A stretch of 64,000 nucleotides of DNA from Mycolicibacterium vinylchloridicum (GCF_013404075.1 NZ_JACBJQ010000015.1:1-64000); one strand, 5' to 3'; positions 29,094-38,017 are shown, numbered from the stretch's first letter. Notes: generated by a model not told the origin, from the sequence alone. A program made the numbers and translations.

Positions 29094-29510
29094 ATGCTGA
29101 GTCTTGAAGAGATTTCGGATCGGTTGGAGATCCAGCAGCTGCTGGTGGATTACTCGACTGCGATCGACAATCGCCGGTTCGACGACCTGGATCGCGTCTT
29201 CACTCCCGATGCGCACATCGACTACACCGAGCTGGGTGGAATCGCGGGCACCTTCCCCGACGTCAAAGCGTGGCTGGCCGAGGTATTACCCAACTTCCCG
29301 GCCTACTTCCACATGCTCGGCAACTTCGACATCCGACTCGACGGCGACAACGCGACCTCCCGCACCATCCTGTTCAATCCGATGGCGCTCGGCGACAACG
29401 GTCAGGTCATGTTCTGCGGGCTGTGGTACGACGACGCGTTCGTTCGCACCGCCGAGGGCTGGCGGATGACGCGACGCGTCGAATCGAAGTGCATCCAGAA
29501 AGTGGTCTGA
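29094..29510 (+). CDS. SnoaL-like / NTF2-fold protein
   Basis: A 138-residue NTF2-superfamily protein of the SnoaL-like type, beginning MLSLEEISDRLEIQQLLVDYSTAIDNRRFDDLDRVFTPDA in two recognisable segments. The helical start plus a cone-shaped sheet ending GWRMTRRVESKCI is typical. Family members are small-molecule isomerases, dehydratases or binding proteins, and the Tyr/Asp/His residues around DYTELGG could be catalytic, but no specific reaction can be assigned. The ATG at 29094 is the first in frame. It is divergent from the diflavin reductase gene and shares its iron-box region. Confidence 0.82.
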   Translation: MLSLEEISDRLEIQQLLVDYSTAIDNRRFDDLDRVFTPDAHIDYTELGGIAGTFPDVKAWLAEVLPNFPAYFHMLGNFDIRLDGDNATSRTILFNPMALGDNGQVMFCGLWYDDAFVRTAEGWRMTRRVESKCIQKVV

Positions 29511-29560
29511 GCAACGCCGGGGCGGCCGGATCGCCCGACCGCCCTGCGGCGCCGTCAGGA

Positions 29561-30157
29561 TCAGCTGGCCGGCGGGGTCAGCACGGTGTCGATCAAGTAC
29601 ACCGTTGCGTTGGCTGTGCGGACACCGCCGCACACCACCGACGCGCCGTCGACCTTGAGGTCATTGCCCGCACCGGTGACAGTGACCGGTGCGCCTTGCA
29701 CGGTCGGGTGCGAGCCGTCCACGTCAGCCGGGCTGAGCTGACCGGGCACGACGTGATACGTGAGAATCTTGGTCAAGGCGGCCGAGTCGGACTTCAGCTC
29801 TTCGACCGTGGCCGGCGGCAGCTTGGCGAACGCGGCGTCCGTCGGCGCGAACACGGTGAACTGTCCGCCGTTCAATGTGTCGACGAGGTTCACGTTCGGA
29901 TTGAGCTTGCCCGACACTGCAGCAGTCAGGGTGGTCAGCAGCGGGTTGTTCGACGCGGCCACCGTGACGGGGTCGTGGGCCATTCCGGCCACCGAGCCCG
30001 GACCGGTGGGCACCTGCATGGCGTACCCCGCGCACCCTGGACCGACCAGGTTGCTGGTCATGTCGGCGCCGGCAACGCCGGTCGAGATCGTCATGACGGC
30101 AGCCGCACCCAGGGCCGTCGTTGCCACCGCCACCGCGAGTTCGCGTTGAATGTTCAT
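29561..30157 (-). CDS. Secreted fasciclin-domain protein (MPT70/MPT83-like)
   Basis: A 198-residue exported protein with a signal peptide (residues 1-27, ending GVAGAD) and one fasciclin (FAS1) domain. The FAS1 motifs are [14 protein letters not shown] and [10 protein letters not shown]. It resembles the MPT70/MPT83 antigens of the M. tuberculosis complex, which SigK controls. There is no lipobox cysteine, so it is more like secreted MPT70 than lipoprotein MPT83. The ATG at 30157 follows GGAGGAG. It is divergent from sigK and has its own SigK-like promoter at 30218-30245. Confidence 0.9.
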   Translation of the reverse strand: MNIQRELAVAVATTALGAAAVMTISTGVAGADMTSNLVGPGCAGYAMQVPTGPGSVAGMAHDPVTVAASNNPLLTTLTAAVSGKLNPNVNLVDTLNGGQFTVFAPTDAAFAKLPPATVEELKSDSAALTKILTYHVVPGQLSPADVDGSHPTVQGAPVTVTGAGNDLKVDGASVVCGGVRTANATVYLIDTVLTPPAS

Positions 30158-30217
30158 TGACGTGTTTCTCCTCCGTGTCGTCGACGGCGAGTTGCCGCCT
30201 TCGTGATGTACGACCGG

Positions 30218-30245
30218 GATTCGGAGCCGGACGCGCCGCGGATTG
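30218..30245 (-). promoter_or_regulatory. SigK-type promoter for the fasciclin gene
   Basis: Read on the minus strand, CAATCC (30245-30240), sixteen bases, then CGAATC (30223-30218) resembles the SigK promoter as I recall it (CCATCC about sixteen bases before CCGAAT). It is followed by a start codon at 30157. The same motif order and spacing is found facing sigK. Confidence 0.65.
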
Positions 30246-30279
30246 GTCGGCAGCGAGACTTGCTCGATAAACACGCCAA

Positions 30280-30307
30280 CCATCCGCGGCCTCGCCGGTG
30301 TCGAATT
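30280..30307 (+). promoter_or_regulatory. SigK-type autoregulatory promoter for sigK
   Basis: CCATCC at 30280-30285, sixteen bases, then CGAATT at 30302-30307. The -35 is a perfect match to the SigK consensus I recall. The expected transcript would start near 30315, about 150 bases before the sigK ATG, pointing to positive autoregulation. Confidence 0.65.
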
Positions 30308-30466
30308 CCTTGTGTGTCAGGAACCCGGGCCCAGAGTCAGCTCCGCCGTGTGGCGGTGCCGATGGTGGCGGGCCCGCACGCCTGCCGGCAGTCCGCCGTC
30401 GGACATCGGTTGCGGATCGGCCAACTCGGGGCGGTCGGGCGAGCCGACCCACTACGCTTCGCTTCG

Positions 30467-31030
30467 ATGACTGCACCGCCGCAATCCGGCAGCGACCTCG
30501 ACGCGTTGCTGTCTCTGGTCGGCCGCGGCGATGTCGACGCGTTCGCCGCCCTCTACGACCGGACCCGTGCGCGCGTGTACGGGCTGATCCTGCGGCTCCT
30601 TCGCGACCCGGGTTACAGCGAAGAAGCCACCCAGGAGGTTTACCTTCAGGTGTGGCGCGGTGCCGCACAGTTCGATCCCGCGGCGGGTTCGGCACTGGCG
30701 TGGCTGATGACACTTGCCCATCGGCGCGCTGTGGACCGGGTGCGCAGCGAAGAAGCTGCCACCCGGCGAGACCTGCGCTACGGCGCCGCGAGCGGTGAAC
30801 CGTCGGTCGATGTCGTGGTCGAAGCCGCGATCCAGCGCGACGAGGCCCGGCAGGTGGCAGATTGCCTGCAGTCACTGACCGACCTGCAGCGCGAATGCAT
30901 CGAATTGGCGTACTACCGCGGCTTGACCTATGTCGAGGTGTCGCAGCGGTTGGCCGCGACCCTGCCGACGGTCAAGTCGCGGATGCGTGATGCGCTGCGC
31001 GGCCTGCGCACGTGTTTGGGGGTGTCATGA
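30467..31030 (+). CDS. sigK: ECF sigma factor SigK
   Basis: A 187-residue ECF sigma factor very similar to M. tuberculosis SigK as I recall it. Region 2 includes YSEEATQEVYLQVWR and GSALAWLMTLAHRRAVDRVR; region 4 includes LQRECIELAYYRGLTYVEVSQRLA and TVKSRMRDALRGLR. It directs RNA polymerase to mpt70/mpt83-type genes. The ATG at 30467 gives an N-terminus (MTAPP) like that of the known protein. It overlaps rskA by four bases, so sigma and anti-sigma are translationally coupled. The divergent fasciclin gene is the obvious target. Confidence 0.94.
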   Translation: MTAPPQSGSDLDALLSLVGRGDVDAFAALYDRTRARVYGLILRLLRDPGYSEEATQEVYLQVWRGAAQFDPAAGSALAWLMTLAHRRAVDRVRSEEAATRRDLRYGAASGEPSVDVVVEAAIQRDEARQVADCLQSLTDLQRECIELAYYRGLTYVEVSQRLAATLPTVKSRMRDALRGLRTCLGVS

Positions 31031-31728
31031 CCGGTCCCGCGGATTTCGAGTTGTTGGCGTTGGCCACCCCGTATGCCCTCGACGCCGTGTCCGACGCCGA
31101 GCGTGCGGACATCGAGCGGCGTCTGGACGCTGCACCTGCTGTCCTCGCCGAGGAGTTCCACGACGAAGTGCGGGCCGTGCGCGAGACGATGGCCGCATTG
31201 TCGGCCAGCACGAGCGCCGAGCCTGCACCGGAGTTGCGGGAGCGGCTACTGGCCGCGGTGACACCGCCGCAGAGCGTCGGAAAGCGCACGCGCACAACCC
31301 TTTTGTTGGCAGCAGCGAGTGCACTGGTGGTTGCCCTGGCTGCGGTGAGTGTGGGGTTGGCGTTGCGGCCGCCGCCGCAACGGTCGACCGCCGAGCAGGT
31401 GATCAGCGCGCCCGACATCCATACCGTCAGTGCCCCCATCCCGTCCGGCGGCGTCGCGACGGTCGTGTACTCGCGCGACAAGAATGCGGCGGTACTGGTG
31501 ATGAACGACGTCAGTCCGCCCCCTCCGGGCAGCGTCTACCAGATGTGGTTGCTGGGCGGCCAGGAACCGCGCTCGGCAGGCACGATGGGGCCCGACGACG
31601 TCGGCGCGTCGACCACCGCGGTATTGCCAGACCTTCGGACCGCACGCGCGCTGGCGTTCACCGTCGAGCCGGGCACCGGTTCGACCCAGCCGACCACCGA
31701 GCCATTCGCCGAACTGCCGCTGACCTGA
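31027..31728 (+). CDS. rskA: Anti-sigma-K factor RskA
   Basis: RskA holds SigK at the membrane until it is destroyed by regulated proteolysis. The 233-residue protein has an N-terminal cytoplasmic sigma-binding part (FELLALATPYALDAVSDAERADIE), a single membrane helix (about residues 97-118) and an extracytoplasmic domain. The latter has NDVSPPPPGSVYQMWLLGG and a tail FTVEPGTGSTQPTTEPFAELP. The ATG at 31027 overlaps the sigK stop. The organisation sigK-rskA next to a fasciclin gene matches known mycobacterial SigK loci. Confidence 0.94.
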   Translation: MTGPADFELLALATPYALDAVSDAERADIERRLDAAPAVLAEEFHDEVRAVRETMAALSASTSAEPAPELRERLLAAVTPPQSVGKRTRTTLLLAAASALVVALAAVSVGLALRPPPQRSTAEQVISAPDIHTVSAPIPSGGVATVVYSRDKNAAVLVMNDVSPPPPGSVYQMWLLGGQEPRSAGTMGPDDVGASTTAVLPDLRTARALAFTVEPGTGSTQPTTEPFAELPLT

Positions 31729-31865
31729 GCCGCGACCGTCCGGTCCTGAACAGTCCGGCATCACCACTGACTTCACCCGAGCACCGATCCGTACCCGCGG
31801 CGGCTCCGAACTCCTTGATAGGCGCTGTCGGCAGCGACCTACCGAGGCGGGTGGAAGGGGCCAAC

Positions 31866-32066
31866 ATGGACGGTCTGCGGGTCACGGCGCGAGTGCTCAC
31901 CCGCGCAGCGATGACGACGACCGCGCTGTGCAGGGCCGTCGCAGCGTGTGGTCGCAACTTGTGGGGCGATCACGATCCGGCGACGACGCGTCCCGCCACC
32001 TCGAAAACCACCTCGCCGGGGGCTTGCGGGCGCACCGGTGCCCTGAACCGCACGATTAACACCTGA
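31866..32066 (+). CDS. Possible small protein of unknown function
   Basis: A 66-codon open frame begins with ATG at 31866 behind a strong GGAAGGGG site and is rich in Arg, Thr and Ala (TRAAMTTTALCRAVAACGR). I recognise no family, signal peptide or membrane segment. It lies alone in the 477-base gap between rskA and rpsP and ends 15 bases before the apparent rpsP -10 element. The good ribosome site is the only positive evidence, so it may be spurious. Confidence 0.3.
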   Translation: MDGLRVTARVLTRAAMTTTALCRAVAACGRNLWGDHDPATTRPATSKTTSPGACGRTGALNRTINT

Positions 32067-32086
32067 CCAGGGCGCTCTGGCACAAT
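32056..32086 (+). promoter_or_regulatory. Probable housekeeping promoter for rpsP
   Basis: CACAAT at 32081-32086 preceded by CTGG resembles a SigA -10 box, with TTAACA at 32056-32061 as a weak -35 at 19 bases. The same CTGGCACAAT string recurs before rplS (37524-37533), which supports a shared promoter type. The leader to the rpsP start would be about 110 bases. Confidence 0.45.
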
Positions 32087-32205
32087 GGTCGGCTGTCCGG
32101 CTTGCGACCACGGTTGCTTGTCGGTCACGCACGCGGGGCAAAACCGGATCCGGCACTTCCGCCGGCATCGCTGAATTGCAGCGTGATACCCACAGGAGTT
32201 AGTTC

Positions 32206-32685
32206 ATGGCTGTCAAAATCAAGCTCACCCGGCTCGGCAAGATCCGCAATCCCCAGTACCGCATCGCGGTCGCCGATTCGCGCACCCGTCGCGACGGCCG
32301 CGCGATCGAGGTCATCGGCCGCTACCACCCCAAGGAAGATCCGAGCCTGATCGAGATCGATTCCGAGCGCGCCCAGTACTGGCTGTCCGTCGGAGCCCAG
32401 CCCACCGAGCCCGTTCTCACGCTGCTGAAGATCACCGGTGACTGGCAGAAGTTCAAGGGCCTGCCGGGCACCGAGGGCACGCTGAAGGTCAAGGAGCCCA
32501 AGCCGAGCAAGCTCGACCTCTTCAACGCCGCGCTGGCCGAGGCCGACGGTGCCCCCAGTGGCGAGGCCGCCCAGCTCAAGAAGAAGAAGGCGCCCGCCAA
32601 GAAGGCTGAGGCCACCGAGGCCGAGCCGGCCGCCGAGGCCGCTGCAGAGCCGGCCGCCGAGGCCACTGAGGCTGCCGCAGAATGA
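32206..32685 (+). CDS. rpsP: 30S ribosomal protein S16
   Basis: A 159-residue S16 protein that helps assemble the 30S subunit body. The N-terminal 80 residues are the conserved core ([34 protein letters not shown]). The rest is an Ala/Glu/Lys-rich tail ([20 protein letters not shown]), an extension common in mycobacteria and absent from E. coli S16. The ATG at 32206 follows AGGAG. It overlaps the KH-protein gene by four bases and leads the operon rpsP-KH-rimM-trmD. Confidence 0.97.
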   Translation: MAVKIKLTRLGKIRNPQYRIAVADSRTRRDGRAIEVIGRYHPKEDPSLIEIDSERAQYWLSVGAQPTEPVLTLLKITGDWQKFKGLPGTEGTLKVKEPKPSKLDLFNAALAEADGAPSGEAAQLKKKKAPAKKAEATEAEPAAEAAAEPAAEATEAAAE

Positions 32686-32924
32686 GCTCGGTCGTCGTCG
32701 ACGCCGTAGAGCATCTGGTTCGCGGGATCGTGGACAATCCCGATGACGTCCGCGTCGACATGGTCACCAATCGGCGGGGACGCACGGTTGAGGTTCATGT
32801 TCACCCCGAGGATCTGGGCAAGGTGATCGGCCGCGGCGGTCGCACCGCGACCGCGTTGCGCACCTTGGTCGCCGGAATCGGCGGCCGGGGTATCCGCGTC
32901 GACGTGGTGGACACCGACCAGTAG
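32682..32924 (+). CDS. khpA: KH-domain RNA-binding protein (KhpA-like)
   Basis: An 80-residue single KH domain protein of the YlqC/KhpA family, which binds RNA, often with KhpB, and influences cell length and ribosome biogenesis. The GxxG loop is GRGG in [19 protein letters not shown]. The start ATG overlaps the rpsP stop (ATGA), and rimM begins five bases after its own stop, the usual order in actinobacteria and firmicutes. It corresponds to Rv2908c. Confidence 0.93.
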   Translation: MSSVVVDAVEHLVRGIVDNPDDVRVDMVTNRRGRTVEVHVHPEDLGKVIGRGGRTATALRTLVAGIGGRGIRVDVVDTDQ

Positions 32925-32929
32925 TCGCT

Positions 32930-33460
32930 ATGGAGCTCGTCGTCGGGCGCGTGGCCAAAGCTCACGGGATCACCGGCGAACTGGTGGTGGACGTCCGCAC
33001 GGACGACCCCGACGAGCGCTTCGCTCCCGGTAATCGGTTGCATCTCAAGCCTTCCCGTGGGGGCGGCGGCAGGGATGTCGTCGTCGAGACGGCGCGTCAG
33101 CACGGCGCCCGCCTGCTGGTCCGGCTCGACGGGGTGTCCGACCGCAATGCCGCTGACGCGTTGCGCGGCAACCTATTCGTCGTCGACACCGCGGACCTGC
33201 CGGAGATCGACGACCCCGACGAGTTCTACGACCATCAGCTCGAAGGGCTTTCGGTACGTACCGTCGACGGCCGGTCGATCGGCACGGTGGCCGAAGTGCT
33301 GCACACCGCGGGCGGGGAGCTGCTGGCGGTGCGCGGCCCGGAGGGCGCCGAAGTGCTGGTTCCGTTCGTCGGTGCGATCGTGACGTCGGTGTCGCTGGCC
33401 GACGGGGTTGTCGAAATCGATCCGCCCGACGGTCTTTTGGATCTGGACGGCTTGAGTTGA
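32930..33460 (+). CDS. rimM: 16S rRNA processing protein RimM
   Basis: RimM assists maturation of the 30S head and binds S19. The 176-residue protein has the N-terminal beta-barrel domain ([26 protein letters not shown], read in two parts) and the C-terminal PRC-barrel domain with [28 protein letters not shown] and [10 protein letters not shown]. The ATG is at 32930, and the stop lies one base before the trmD start, indicating co-translation. Confidence 0.95.
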   Translation: MELVVGRVAKAHGITGELVVDVRTDDPDERFAPGNRLHLKPSRGGGGRDVVVETARQHGARLLVRLDGVSDRNAADALRGNLFVVDTADLPEIDDPDEFYDHQLEGLSVRTVDGRSIGTVAEVLHTAGGELLAVRGPEGAEVLVPFVGAIVTSVSLADGVVEIDPPDGLLDLDGLS

Positions 33461-33461
33461 G

Positions 33462-34187
33462 ATGCGCGTTGACGTCGTCACGATCTTCCCGGACTATCTA
33501 GCGCCGCTGCGACAGTCTCTGCCCGGCAAGGCTATTGAGTCGGGCATCTTGAATGTCGAGGTGCACGATCTGCGCCGCTGGACCCATGATGTGCATCACT
33601 CCGTCGATGATTCGCCGTACGGGGGTGGGCCCGGCATGGTGATGAAGGCGCCGGTGTGGGGTGCTGCACTCGATGAGATCTGCACCGAGTCAACACTTCT
33701 GGTGATCCCGACACCGGCGGGTCGGCTGTTCACCCAGAGTGACGCCCAGCGCTGGACGGGGGAGTCGCACCTGGTGTTCGCGTGCGGTCGTTACGAAGGC
33801 ATTGATCAGCGGGTCGCCGAGGATGCGCGCCGGCGGATGCGTGTCGAAGAGGTGTCGATCGGCGATTACGTGCTGGCGGGCGGCGAGGTGGCGGCCCTGG
33901 TGATGTTCGAGGCGGTGGTCCGGCTGCTGCCCAATGTGATGGGCAATCCGCGCTCACACCAAGATGATTCGCACTCGCCGGAGGTGGACGGTCTGCTGGA
34001 GGGCCCGAGCTACACCCGCCCGCCGGTGTGGCGCGAGCTGCCGGTGCCCGAGGTGCTGCTCTCCGGTGACCACGGCAAAGTCGCGGCCTGGCGTCGCGAA
34101 CAGGCGTTGCAGCGCACGAGGGAGCGCAGGCCAGACCTGTTAAGGGATCCGGCGGGCAGGAGCGAAGCGACCCGGGGAATCACCTGA
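33462..34187 (+). CDS. trmD: tRNA (guanine-N1)-methyltransferase TrmD
   Basis: TrmD methylates G37 next to the anticodon using S-adenosylmethionine, preventing +1 frameshifting. The 241-residue protein starts MRVDVVTIFPDYLAPL. It has the DDSPYGGGPGMVMKAP segment and the trefoil-knot SAM site (HLVFACGRYEGIDQRV; EEVSIGDYVLAGGE), and ends with the C-terminal helical domain containing LLSGDHGKVAAWRREQAL. The start is ATG at 33462. The drug exporter gene follows on the same strand. Confidence 0.96.
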   Translation: MRVDVVTIFPDYLAPLRQSLPGKAIESGILNVEVHDLRRWTHDVHHSVDDSPYGGGPGMVMKAPVWGAALDEICTESTLLVIPTPAGRLFTQSDAQRWTGESHLVFACGRYEGIDQRVAEDARRRMRVEEVSIGDYVLAGGEVAALVMFEAVVRLLPNVMGNPRSHQDDSHSPEVDGLLEGPSYTRPPVWRELPVPEVLLSGDHGKVAAWRREQALQRTRERRPDLLRDPAGRSEATRGIT

Positions 34188-34240
34188 GCGCTCGGCGTGG
34201 CGGAGATTATCGACCGCCGCCGAAGGGTATGGAGGAAGGC

Positions 34241-36424
34241 GTGACTCGTCCATCAACCGGCGCTCCGCCAGAACCGGCGGCTGCACCGGTGACGGGCCGG
34301 CAACGCAATCTGGTCTTTCTCGCCGTGGTGTTGGGCATGCTGCTCGCCGCTCTCGACCAGACGATCGTGGCCACCGCATTGCCGACCGTCGTCGCCGACC
34401 TCGGCGGGGCCGGTCACCAATCCTGGGTGGTGACCAGCTATCTGCTGGCCTCGACGATCGTGACGGCGGTGGTCGGCAAGCTCGGTGACACCTTCGGCCG
34501 CAAGGTGGTCTTCCAGGCCGCCATCCTGTTCTTCCTCGCCGGCTCGGTGCTGTGCGGGCTGTCCGGGTCGATGAGCATGCTGGTGGGTGCGCGCGCCCTG
34601 CAGGGCATCGGCGGCGGTGCCATCACCGTGACGGCGGTCGCGGTCATCGGAGAGGTGATCCCGCTGCGGGAGCGCGGCCGCTACCAGGGCGCGCTGGGCG
34701 CGGTGTTCGGTGTCACCACGGTGGTGGGGCCGTTGCTCGGCGGGTTGTTCACCGACCATCTCGGCTGGCGGTGGGCGTTCTGGATCAACGTGCCGGTCGC
34801 CGTGGTGGTACTGGCGGTCGCGGCGTGGGCGATTCCGCAGCTGGGCCGCACCGCCCGGCCGGTCATCGATTATCCGGGCATCGTCTTGGTCGGCCTGGGT
34901 GCCGCCGGGTTGACGCTGGCCACCAGCTGGGGTGGCACCACCTATGCGTGGGGTTCGGCGACGATCATCGGTTTGTTCGTCGGATCGCTGGTCGCGCTGG
35001 TGGCATTCGTCGTCGTGGAAAGCCGTGCGGCTGAGCCGATCCTGCCGATCCGGCTGTTCAAAGACCCGGTGTTCACGGTGTGCTGCGCGCTGTCGTTCGT
35101 CGTCGGATTCGCGATGCTCGGCGCGCTGACGTTCATGCCGACCTATATGCAGTTCGTCGACGGGGTGTCGGCGACGGTGTCCGGACTGCACACGCTGCCG
35201 ATGGTGGTGGGTCTGCTCGCGACGTCGCTGACCAGTGGTGTCATCGTCGGGCGCACCGGGCGCTACAAGATCTTCCCGATCGCGGGCACCGCGATCATGG
35301 CCGTCGGATTCGTCCTGCTGTCATTCATGGACGCCCGCACCTCGGTGCTGGTGCAGTCCCTCGACCTGCTGATCCTGGGCGCCGGCATCGGGTTGAGCAT
35401 GCAGGTTCTGGTGCTGACCGTGCAGAACACCGTGGACTTCACCGACCTCGGCGTCGCCACCTCGGGTGTCACGTTCTTCCGCACCATCGGCAGCTCCTTC
35501 GGTGCGGCCATCTTCGGCTCGCTGTTCAGCAATTTCCTGGCCGACCGGCTGCCCGGGGCACTGGCCGTCAGCGGCGCCTCGCCCGAGGTGGCGCAATCCC
35601 CGCAAGCGCTGCACAAGCTTCCCCACGAAGTGGTCGCACCGATCGTCGACGCCTACGCGGACTCGTTGAGCAAGGTGTTCCTGTTCGCGGCACCGGTCGC
35701 CGTCGTCGGCTTCGTTCTCGCGTTGTTCCTCAAGCAGGTTCCGCTGCGCGACGCCGCGGCCATGGGGAGCACCGACCTCGGCGAGGGTTTCGGAATGCCC
35801 ACCACCGAGCCGGCCGAGAAGGTGCTGGAGGTGGCGGTCAGCCGGCTGATGCGGGAAACCCGCGGCATGCACCTGCCCGCGCTCGCCCGCTCCGGCGGCA
35901 GCCATCTCGACACCCCGCGGATGTGGGCGCTGCTGCAGATCTACCGGCACGGACAGGTGACCGGCCCGGTTGACGTGGCCGACGTCGCCGCCCGGCACCG
36001 GGTGCCGGTCGAGATCCTCGAACCGACCTTTGACCGGCTGGTCGCGTCGGGCTATGCCCAGCGCAGCGGCGATCAGCTGTGGTTGACGCCCTCGGGTGCC
36101 GCCGAAGTGAACTACGCCCGCAACCAGATCGCGAATTGGATCACCGATACCCTCACCCGCTCACCGGCTTTCGAAGGCCGACCCGACCGTATGCAGGTGC
36201 AGGGTGTGATGGAACGCATCGCCCGCAACGTGCTCGCCGAGAACGACGGCCCCGAGCCGGCCACCCGGCCGTTGGTCGTGGGACCGCGCCGTGCGGCCAC
36301 TGCGACGGCGCCGACGACACGACTTCAGACCGGGACGGCAATGACCGCGGGCAACGAACCCACTCGGCCTTTCCGGCCCCGCGCCGCATTCCGTGAGCCG
36401 CCGCCGGGGCCGCCGCGCCGTTAG
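34241..36424 (+). CDS. DHA2-type MFS multidrug exporter fused to a winged-helix domain
   Basis: A 727-residue proton-driven exporter of the EmrB/QacA (DHA2) type with about fourteen membrane helices up to residue 505. Motif D-type ALDQTIVATALPTVVADL, motif A-like GKLGDTFGRKVVF and ARALQGIGGGAI are clear. After residue 510 comes a soluble extension of about 215 residues that contains a winged-helix-like segment (TPRMWALLQIYRHG, VADVAARHRVPVEILEPTF, GDQLWLTPSGAAEV) and a disordered Arg/Pro tail. I favour GTG at 34241, with GGAGGAAG just upstream; ATG at 34229 is the alternative. It probably exports cationic drugs or dyes. The role of the extension is unknown. Confidence 0.87.
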   Translation: MTRPSTGAPPEPAAAPVTGRQRNLVFLAVVLGMLLAALDQTIVATALPTVVADLGGAGHQSWVVTSYLLASTIVTAVVGKLGDTFGRKVVFQAAILFFLAGSVLCGLSGSMSMLVGARALQGIGGGAITVTAVAVIGEVIPLRERGRYQGALGAVFGVTTVVGPLLGGLFTDHLGWRWAFWINVPVAVVVLAVAAWAIPQLGRTARPVIDYPGIVLVGLGAAGLTLATSWGGTTYAWGSATIIGLFVGSLVALVAFVVVESRAAEPILPIRLFKDPVFTVCCALSFVVGFAMLGALTFMPTYMQFVDGVSATVSGLHTLPMVVGLLATSLTSGVIVGRTGRYKIFPIAGTAIMAVGFVLLSFMDARTSVLVQSLDLLILGAGIGLSMQVLVLTVQNTVDFTDLGVATSGVTFFRTIGSSFGAAIFGSLFSNFLADRLPGALAVSGASPEVAQSPQALHKLPHEVVAPIVDAYADSLSKVFLFAAPVAVVGFVLALFLKQVPLRDAAAMGSTDLGEGFGMPTTEPAEKVLEVAVSRLMRETRGMHLPALARSGGSHLDTPRMWALLQIYRHGQVTGPVDVADVAARHRVPVEILEPTFDRLVASGYAQRSGDQLWLTPSGAAEVNYARNQIANWITDTLTRSPAFEGRPDRMQVQGVMERIARNVLAENDGPEPATRPLVVGPRRAATATAPTTRLQTGTAMTAGNEPTRPFRPRAAFREPPPGPPRR

Positions 36425-36428
36425 CGGC

Positions 36429-37361
36429 TCAGATCCGCCCGCCGGGGAACATCGTCTTCACGGCCTGCGTCAACGTTGCCCGCGCGGTGGCGTCGTCGAC
36501 GGGTTGCAATGAGGCCATCGCCATCACGAACCGCTGATCGGCCCCGATCACACCGGTGGTCATGTGCAGCCAGTTGCCGCCGTTCCAGCAGCACATCCAA
36601 CCTTGTTTGACCGCAACGGGTTCCGCGAACAGCCCGTCGGGAATGCCGAACCGCTGCGGGTAACCGTCGACTCCGGTTGGGGTCGACTTGGACAGGTCAC
36701 CCAGGATCAGAGCAGCTTGATCGGCAGGCAAGCCGCCCGCGCCGTCGAGCAGCATGTCGTAGTAGCGCACCAGATCAGCGGTGGTGCTCATGGTGTTCCA
36801 CCAGTTGCCGTCGTAGGGCGCGCTGGTCGATCGCAGTCCGTACCGGGAGCTCACCCGGCCCACGATCGCGCTGCCGCCGCCCTCGCCCCAGAACACCTCG
36901 GCGGCGCTGTCGTCGGAGGAGCGCAACATCACGTCGAAGGACTGCCGCTCTTCGGGGGTCATCTGGCGCTGGCCCTTGGCCACCTGCAGCAGCAGATCGT
37001 CGGCGATGAACAGTTTGCTCACCGATGCGATCGGGAAGGGTGCGCCGTCGCCGCCGGAGACGGTCCGACCGGTGTTCCGGTCGAGCACCGTGAAGCTGAT
37101 GTCCGCGCCGTCCTGAGCGGCCTCGGCGGCGGCCTCGCGGGCCCGCACATCGAGGCCGACGGTCGCATCCGGCGGAGCATCGGCCAATGCGCCCGGTGCG
37201 GGAGCTTGCGCGATCGAATTCGGGTCGGCCGACAGCAGGTTCACCGGGTGAGCAGATCCGTCATCGGGGCCGGCGTTGACCTGAGCGGAAGATGCGGCGA
37301 CCAGCACGCCGATCAATGCCGTCGCGGTGCCGGTGACCAGCATCGACAGATGCCGTCGCAT
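36429..37361 (-). CDS. LppW-like secreted serine hydrolase (beta-lactamase fold)
   Basis: A 310-residue exported protein, corresponding to LppW (Rv2905) by position between trmD and rplS. It has a signal peptide (residues 1-30) but no lipobox cysteine, so it seems secreted rather than lipid-anchored. The active-site SxxK is ASVSKL in PFPIASVSKLFIADDLLL; a second serine motif may be SSDDSA. The C-terminal KQGWMCCWNGGNWLHMT stands where KTG is found in beta-lactamases, with a Cys-Cys pair. The role is unknown. I chose the ATG at 37361, six bases after GAGGAG, over one at 37367. It is convergent with the MFS gene. Confidence 0.82.
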   Translation of the reverse strand: MRRHLSMLVTGTATALIGVLVAASSAQVNAGPDDGSAHPVNLLSADPNSIAQAPAPGALADAPPDATVGLDVRAREAAAEAAQDGADISFTVLDRNTGRTVSGGDGAPFPIASVSKLFIADDLLLQVAKGQRQMTPEERQSFDVMLRSSDDSAAEVFWGEGGGSAIVGRVSSRYGLRSTSAPYDGNWWNTMSTTADLVRYYDMLLDGAGGLPADQAALILGDLSKSTPTGVDGYPQRFGIPDGLFAEPVAVKQGWMCCWNGGNWLHMTTGVIGADQRFVMAMASLQPVDDATARATLTQAVKTMFPGGRI

Positions 37362-37504
37362 GTCCATCTCCTCGAGGGACTGGGGAAACGCCGTAATGTT
37401 GGGTGCTGCGCTGCCGCCCGACCGTAATTCAGGTTAACCGTACCTTTTCTACACCGCGCGATTAGCCAGCCGAATCATCCGATGACCTCGGCGGGTCGCG
37501 CGAT

Positions 37505-37533
37505 TTCACTGCTCGCGGTGCATCTGGCACAAT
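37505..37533 (+). promoter_or_regulatory. Probable housekeeping promoter for rplS
   Basis: TTCACT at 37505-37510, seventeen bases, CACAAT at 37528-37533. It resembles a SigA promoter and shares CTGGCACAAT with the rpsP promoter. The rplS leader would be about 135 bases. The rest of the 314-base gap (37362-37675) shows no gene. Confidence 0.5.
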
Positions 37534-37675
37534 TGAGCAGTTGCCGCGCGGGCCGGACCTTGTCGTGAAGCCTGCTGCGCCAAACACCACGTGCCCGAAT
37601 CCATCGGCCCGGCGACCGCCAGCGCGTTTGCGCAGGCAGTCGGCTGCGTCGCAGAACCACAAGGAAGTGTCACCG

Positions 37676-38017
37676 ATGAACACGCTGGACTTCGTCGACC
37701 AGGCGTCGCTGCGCGACGACATCCCGACCTTCAGCCCCGGGGACACCATCAATGTCCACGTGAAGGTCATCGAGGGCAACAAGCAGCGCATCCAGGTCTT
37801 CAAGGGTGTTGTGATCCGCCGCTCCGGTGGTGGCATCCGCGAGACCTTCACCGTCCGCAAGGAAAGCTACGGCGTCGGCGTCGAGCGGACCTTCCCGGTG
37901 CATTCGCCCAACATCGACCACATCGAGGTCGTCACCCGCGGTGACGTGCGCCGCGCCAAGCTCTACTACCTGCGCGAGCTCCGCGGCAAGAAGGCCAAGA
38001 TCAAGGAGAAGCGCTGA
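37676..38017 (+). CDS. rplS: 50S ribosomal protein L19
   Basis: A 113-residue L19 protein located at the interface of the ribosomal subunits. The sequence is canonical: [55 protein letters not shown] and [22 protein letters not shown]. The ATG at 37676 is preceded by AAGGAAG. It is followed by lepB and rnhB on the same strand, the usual mycobacterial order. Confidence 0.97.
   Translation: MNTLDFVDQASLRDDIPTFSPGDTINVHVKVIEGNKQRIQVFKGVVIRRSGGGIRETFTVRKESYGVGVERTFPVHSPNIDHIEVVTRGDVRRAKLYYLRELRGKKAKIKEKR

Noticed and set aside
37429..37447. Possible IdeR box upstream of the LppW-like gene
   Set aside because: Only 12 of 19 positions match the consensus and the second half-site is poor; the match is not clearly above chance.
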